The notes under the pieces are model-generated. The model did not search any database and was not told the DNA's origin. It was given only the letters and a program-made list of their open reading frames with translations. Both the position numbers and the translations under genes were made by a program. Shown in pieces: positions 13,878-16,839 of a stretch of 16,839 nucleotides of DNA. Every line of letters starts with the position of its first letter. Position 1 is the stretch's first letter. Source of the DNA: Spirochaetaceae bacterium (GTDB taxonomy: Bacteria > Spirochaetota > Spirochaetia > Treponematales > Breznakiellaceae); assembly GCA_031280705.1 (NCBI GenBank), contig JAITGJ010000020.1, positions 1-16,839 of the forward strand. Reading direction: 5' to 3'.

Positions 13878-14981
13878 CTACAGCCCCGCCTCAAACCGCG
13901 CCATAAAAGCCGTGAGCGCTTTTACGCCTTCTACGGGCATCGCGTTGTATATGCTGGCGCGCATGCCGCCCACAAGCCGGTGTCCCGCAAGGTTCACCAG
14001 ACCCGCGGCGGCCGCTTCCCTGACAAAGCGCTCTTCGATTTCCTTGCGCTTCGCCGCGCCTGACTCCACGGGCACAAAAGGAATGTTCATCAAACTCCGG
14101 GCCGTTTTTTCCACGGGGGAGCGGAAATGCCGCGATTGTTCAAGGTACGTGTAGAGTAGTTCCGCTTTTTCGGCGTTGATTTTTGCCATTGCCGGGAGGC
14201 CGCCCGCTGCTTTGAGCCATTTGAGCACAAGGCCGATCATATAGATCCCGTAGCAGGGCGGGGTGTTGTACCGGGAACCTTCCTCTGCGTGGGTGTCATA
14301 GCGGAGCATCACCGGGACCCATGACGGGGCGCGTCCAATCAGATCATCGCGGATGATCACCACCGTGGTTCCCGCCGGGCCCAAATTCTTTTGCGCCCCG
14401 GCGTACAGTATGCCGAAACGGGATACGTTAAGCGGTTCTGAAAGGATGCAGCTTGAAATATCCGCCGCAAGGGGAACGGCGCCCGTATCGGGGTATATTG
14501 TCCACTTTGTTCCCACAATCGTATTGTTCCAGGTAACGTGATAATACGCTGCGTCCGGCGCGGGTTTTGGCGCGGCGGGGATGCAGGTATATTCCCGGTC
14601 CGCCGAGGAGGCGAGCGTGCGGGCATCAAGATATTTTGACGCTTCGGCAGCGGCTTTTTTTGCCCAGACGCCCGTTTCGACAAAGGCCGCGTTTTTCCGC
14701 GCGGCGCCCGGTTCAACCGCGCCCAGGTTAAGGGGGATCATCGCAAACTGAAGCGACGCCCCGCCTTGCAAAAACAGCACCCGGTAGTTGTCCGGAATCC
14801 CCATCAACTCCCGGATCAGGGCTTCGGTTTCCCCGATGATGGCGCTGAATTCCTTTGAGCGGTGGCTCATCTCCATGACCGACTGGCCGGTGCCGTTGGC
14901 GTCGGGCATTTCCCGCGCCGCCTGTTCCAGCACCGGCAGCGGCAGCGCCGACGGGCCCGAAGAAAAATTGAATACGCGCAT
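13878..14981 (-). CDS. serC: Phosphoserine aminotransferase
   Basis: A 367-aa PLP enzyme that converts 3-phosphohydroxypyruvate and glutamate to O-phosphoserine and 2-oxoglutarate, the second step of serine synthesis. The N-terminus VFNFSSGPSALPLPVLEQA is diagnostic. FLQGGASLQFAMIPLNL binds the PLP phosphate, HVTWNNTIVGT is conserved, and Lys198 in YAGAQKNLGPAG forms the Schiff base. The C-terminus VGGMRASIYNAMP is also typical. GAGGAG lies 6 nt before the ATG. It follows rex by 21 bp and precedes serA, so all three should share one transcript. No serB phosphatase gene is in the window. Confidence 0.95.
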   Translation of the reverse strand: MRVFNFSSGPSALPLPVLEQAAREMPDANGTGQSVMEMSHRSKEFSAIIGETEALIRELMGIPDNYRVLFLQGGASLQFAMIPLNLGAVEPGAARKNAAFVETGVWAKKAAAEASKYLDARTLASSADREYTCIPAAPKPAPDAAYYHVTWNNTIVGTKWTIYPDTGAVPLAADISSCILSEPLNVSRFGILYAGAQKNLGPAGTTVVIIRDDLIGRAPSWVPVMLRYDTHAEEGSRYNTPPCYGIYMIGLVLKWLKAAGGLPAMAKINAEKAELLYTYLEQSRHFRSPVEKTARSLMNIPFVPVESGAAKRKEIEERFVREAAAAGLVNLAGHRLVGGMRASIYNAMPVEGVKALTAFMARFEAGL

Positions 14982-15002
14982 AGTTACTCCTCTCGCGCCG
15001 CC

Positions 15003-15611
15003 TTACGGCAGTTTTATGGCCAGGGAACGCAGTTCGTCCATAACCGAAACATTCCGCACCACGCATGCGGCGGGCAGGCTCAACATGACCGGAGCAAAAT
15101 TGAGAATACCCCGGATGCCCGCCCCGGCAAGTTTTTCCGCGGCGGCCTCCGCCGCATCCGCGGGCACGCAGAGCAGGGCGATTTCGATGCCGAAACGGCT
15201 TATCACTTCGCCCATTTTGTACGCCGGGTACAGCGGGACCGGCGCGGAAAGAAGCTCCAGCCGGTTTACATTGATATCAAAGCCCGCGACAAGCTCAAAT
15301 TCCCCATTCGCGGCGTCTTCCCGGTAATTAACATACGCCGAGCCGAGCCGGCCAAGCCCCACCACGCAGCAGCGCCGTTTCCGGTCCAGCGCCAGGGCGC
15401 GCCGGATTAACGGGACAAGCGATTCCGGCGCGTAACCCGCTCCGGACCCCGCGCCGCCTTCCGCCCCCAGATGGGAAATATCTTTGCGGATCGTGTCCCG
15501 GGTCCACCCGGTAAGCGCCTCCGCCCGCGTGGATGTAAGGGTTTTTCCCTCTCTTTCCAGCAGGGCAAGAAGGTGAAGCAGCCGTGTTTTCGCCGGCTCC
15601 GGTATGGCCAT
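15003..15611 (-). CDS. rex: Redox-sensing transcriptional repressor Rex
   Basis: A 202-aa DNA-binding repressor that senses NADH/NAD+: NADH releases it from DNA. The N-terminal winged helix (about 1-62) contains TRDTIRKDISHLGA, matching the Rex recognition helix region, and ends in a Gly-rich wing. The Rossmann domain starts CCVVGLGRLGSAYVNY (GxGxxG at 85-90). The C-terminal segment GIRGILNFAPVMLSLP, then VVRNVSVMDELRSLA, is highly characteristic and forms the domain-swapped helix. The ATG at 15611 has GGAGG 4 nt upstream. The frame is open a little further back (ATG at 15647), but the shorter start fits the family. It heads the operon rex-serC-serA and has a Rex palindrome over its own transcription start, so autoregulation is likely. 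Confidence 0.92.
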   Translation of the reverse strand: MAIPEPAKTRLLHLLALLEREGKTLTSTRAEALTGWTRDTIRKDISHLGAEGGAGSGAGYAPESLVPLIRRALALDRKRRCCVVGLGRLGSAYVNYREDAANGEFELVAGFDINVNRLELLSAPVPLYPAYKMGEVISRFGIEIALLCVPADAAEAAAEKLAGAGIRGILNFAPVMLSLPAACVVRNVSVMDELRSLAIKLP

Positions 15612-15670
15612 AATCCCTCCGGGAAACGAGGCGCGGCCATTATGCAAAATTCATGCTTTGAACGGCCGGC

Positions 15671-15688
15671 CTGTGAAATATTTCACAG
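15671..15688. promoter_or_regulatory. Rex operator, perfect palindrome
   Basis: CTGTGAAATATTTCACAG is an 18-bp perfect palindrome identical to the Rex consensus (TTGTGAAATATTTCACAA) at 16 of 18 positions. It begins 2 bp downstream of the -10 of the rex promoter and covers the predicted start point, so bound Rex would block initiation. A weaker second match (12 of 18) lies at 15704-15721 between and over the -10/-35. Confidence 0.9.
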
Positions 15689-15690
15689 AT

Positions 15691-15719
15691 AATATAGCGA
15701 TACGTGTGAAGTATGTCAA
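15691..15719 (-). promoter_or_regulatory. Promoter of rex-serC-serA
   Basis: On the - strand: TTGACA (15719-15714), 17-bp spacer, TATATT (15696-15691), a near-consensus sigma70-type promoter (6/6 and 5/6). The leader to the rex ATG would be about 73 nt. Confidence 0.85.
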
Positions 15720-15751
15720 GCGGACGCGTTGACACCAGCCGCGCACCGGCA

Positions 15752-15780
15752 GAGACTTTTCCCCGGACCTGTTGTATGAT
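15752..15780 (+). promoter_or_regulatory. Predicted leaderless promoter of the 15787 lipoprotein
   Basis: TATGAT (15775-15780) lies six bases before the ATG at 15787; at 17-bp spacing the -35 is GAGACT (15752-15757), only 3/6. Spacing equals that of the malic enzyme and ptsN promoters. There is no Shine-Dalgarno. A TTGACA at 15729-15734 is too far from this -10 to serve it. Confidence 0.5.
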
Positions 15781-15786
15781 GGCTGT

Positions 15787-16482
15787 ATGAAATCGTATTT
15801 CGTACCATATACACTGTTTTTTGCGGCGGCCCTGCTTTCCGCCGCCTGCGCGGGAGGCGACGCCGCCGTACTCCCGTATCAGGCGGATATCCGGGTGGCG
15901 GACATACCGGCCGTCCACCTGGGGGAACTCAATGTGGGAACCCTGCGGCCCTTTGGCAAAAAGGTGGAGTTTACGCCGGTATCCCTGACGTATCACCCCC
16001 GGACCGATGCGATAGCGCTGGAGATGCGGCAGGGCGTGCTGTACCGTCAATATTGGACTCGCAGGATGCGCGAGGCGTTCATGGACGCCCTCGAAACCTA
16101 TGAAGCGGACTATGCGGCGCGGAATCTTCCCGGCGGCAGCCAGAACCGCACTTCCCGCGCCTACCGCTCAATGACGGGCAAGATTGAATGGCGCATGTCC
16201 GGTATCACCCGGGAATACCAGGGGTTTCCCGTGATGGAACTGGGATATCGATTTGAAAGCGGCAGCCCGTATTTTACCGTAACCCAGCGCATCGCCAGGG
16301 ATGAACGGGAGCCTGATACAAGCCGGCAGGTTTCTTCGGGCCGGATGGTATTTTACTTTACCCGCGCCATGGCAAAGGAGCTTGCGGCATTTTTTGATGA
16401 TGAGTACCTGGATCGCCTGGTACCGGAAGCAGAACTGAACACACCGCCCGCCGTCCGGACATTCCCGGCGGAACCGTATTAA
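15787..16482 (+). CDS. Putative lipoprotein, function unknown
   Basis: A 231-aa protein with a hydrophobic leader (residues 4-20) ending LLSAAC; Cys21 is the likely lipidation site, with Ser at -3 as in relaxed spirochaetal lipoboxes. I recognise no domain. The mature part has many beta-like stretches (KVEFTPVSLTYHPRTDAIAL, MTGKIEWRMSG, VMELGYRFESGSPYFTVTQR) and one amphipathic helix (RRMREAFMDALETYEADYAA), which suggests an envelope protein with a single folded domain. It diverges from rex, with start points about 100 bp apart, but the Rex palindrome lies on the rex side. A terminator overlaps its stop codon, so it is monocistronic. Confidence 0.75.
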   Translation: MKSYFVPYTLFFAAALLSAACAGGDAAVLPYQADIRVADIPAVHLGELNVGTLRPFGKKVEFTPVSLTYHPRTDAIALEMRQGVLYRQYWTRRMREAFMDALETYEADYAARNLPGGSQNRTSRAYRSMTGKIEWRMSGITREYQGFPVMELGYRFESGSPYFTVTQRIARDEREPDTSRQVSSGRMVFYFTRAMAKELAAFFDDEYLDRLVPEAELNTPPAVRTFPAEPY

Positions 16483-16506
16483 CCGGCGGTTTGTACCGGT
16501 TTTTTC
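16481..16506 (+). terminator. Rho-independent terminator after the lipoprotein gene
   Basis: AACCGG (16481-16486) and CCGGTT (16496-16501) form a 6-bp stem with a 9-nt loop, followed by a T run to 16505. The left arm overlaps the TAA of the lipoprotein gene. Confidence 0.7.
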
Positions 16507-16548
16507 CCCGGGATTTCTTCACCGCGCTTCCTCCGCCGGGGCCTGGAA

Positions 16549-16595
16549 TTACTGCCTGACCCGGAACCCCCGGCAGTAAAAATTGTCCCGGGTCA
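16549..16595. repeat. Two interleaved 8-bp inverted repeats
   Basis: TTACTGCC (16549-16556) is complementary to GGCAGTAA (16572-16579), and TGACCCGG (16557-16564) to CCGGGTCA (16588-16595). The arms alternate 1-2-1'-2', so the pairs cannot form one simple nested hairpin. They could form two alternative hairpins or, geometry permitting, a pseudoknot. Confidence 0.65.
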
Positions 16596-16651
16596 AAAAT
16601 CAACGGAACGGCGGCAGCCCAAAATATGCTGCGTGCCGCAGAATCTATTGG

Positions 16652-16831
16652 ATGGGGAAGCTGTTTTATGTATCGTTTTTTAAGCGGGATTTGTCAATTA
16701 TCCAATCACTTGAACTGAACGAAAATTATGAAGCAGTAACGGCGCCTGGAATTCCTGATGAATACAATCCGGATGCAATAATAACGGGACACAAAAGAAT
16801 GAAACAATGCCTCTACCGGGAAGGAAAATAG
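16652..16831 (+). CDS. Short AT-rich ORF, unknown
   Basis: A 59-aa frame starting MGKLFYVSFFKRDLSIIQSL and ending in Lys-rich sequence before TAG. It contains a Pro/Asp-rich middle (VTAPGIPDEYNPDAIITG) and shows no motif I recognise. No good Shine-Dalgarno precedes the ATG. The frame is open upstream to about 16583. Base composition is clearly more AT-rich than the preceding genes, as in the lipoprotein gene at 444. It may be a gene fragment or an imported small gene, and its reality as a gene is doubtful. Apart from this frame and the repeats before it, I see nothing in 16507-16839. Confidence 0.3.
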   Translation: MGKLFYVSFFKRDLSIIQSLELNENYEAVTAPGIPDEYNPDAIITGHKRMKQCLYREGK

Positions 16832-16839
16832 AAAAAGTA

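Noticed and set aside
12746..13906. Long open frame on the + strand across serA
   Set aside because: It is antisense to serA, which has all catalytic motifs. Composition and lack of motifs mark it as a shadow.

Overview
The window looks like a spirochaete chromosome, most plausibly a treponeme of the termite-gut type. The basis is indirect: overall high GC, several exported TPR/HEAT-repeat proteins and lipoproteins with loose lipoboxes, a lone PTS EIIA protein, and a Rex regulator linked to serine biosynthesis genes. No rRNA, tRNA or other marker fixes the species.

Layout. Positions 1-389 hold the 3' end of a frameshifted IS110-family transposase. An AT-rich lipoprotein gene (444-1235) follows, unlike the GC-rich DNA around it, so the left edge looks like imported or mobile DNA. 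A short repeat-rich gap leads to a redox operon on the + strand: malic enzyme, NfnA-like flavoprotein, a 265-bp spacer rich in inverted repeats, NfnB-like (GltD-family) subunit, and an exported TPR protein. Next come a DRTGG-domain protein, an unrecognised 196-aa protein, an APH-fold kinase-like protein and a PTS EIIA protein, closed by a strong terminator at 9220-9254. A HEAT-repeat exported protein (- strand) then diverges from a degenerate GH5-like protein (+), which converges on a membrane-anchored lytic transglycosylase (-).

The right part is a - strand operon rex-serC-serA. Its promoter at 15691-15719 is near consensus and is followed at once by a perfect 18-bp Rex-type palindrome (15671-15688). 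This suggests that Rex represses itself and, with it, serine biosynthesis according to the NADH/NAD+ ratio. A lipoprotein gene diverges from it, followed by a terminator, a pair of interleaved inverted repeats and a short AT-rich frame.

How the parts fit. Malic enzyme (malate to pyruvate plus reduced nicotinamide), an NfnAB-type transhydrogenase (NADH, ferredoxin and NADPH exchange) and Rex (NADH sensor) make nicotinamide redox balance the main theme. A second theme is promoter design. Three + strand genes (malic enzyme, ptsN, and the 15787 lipoprotein) each have a -10 hexamer ending exactly six bases before the ATG, a 17-bp spacer and no Shine-Dalgarno, which predicts leaderless mRNAs. Nearly all other genes have clear Shine-Dalgarno sequences. 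No CRISPR array, tRNA, rRNA or phage module was seen.
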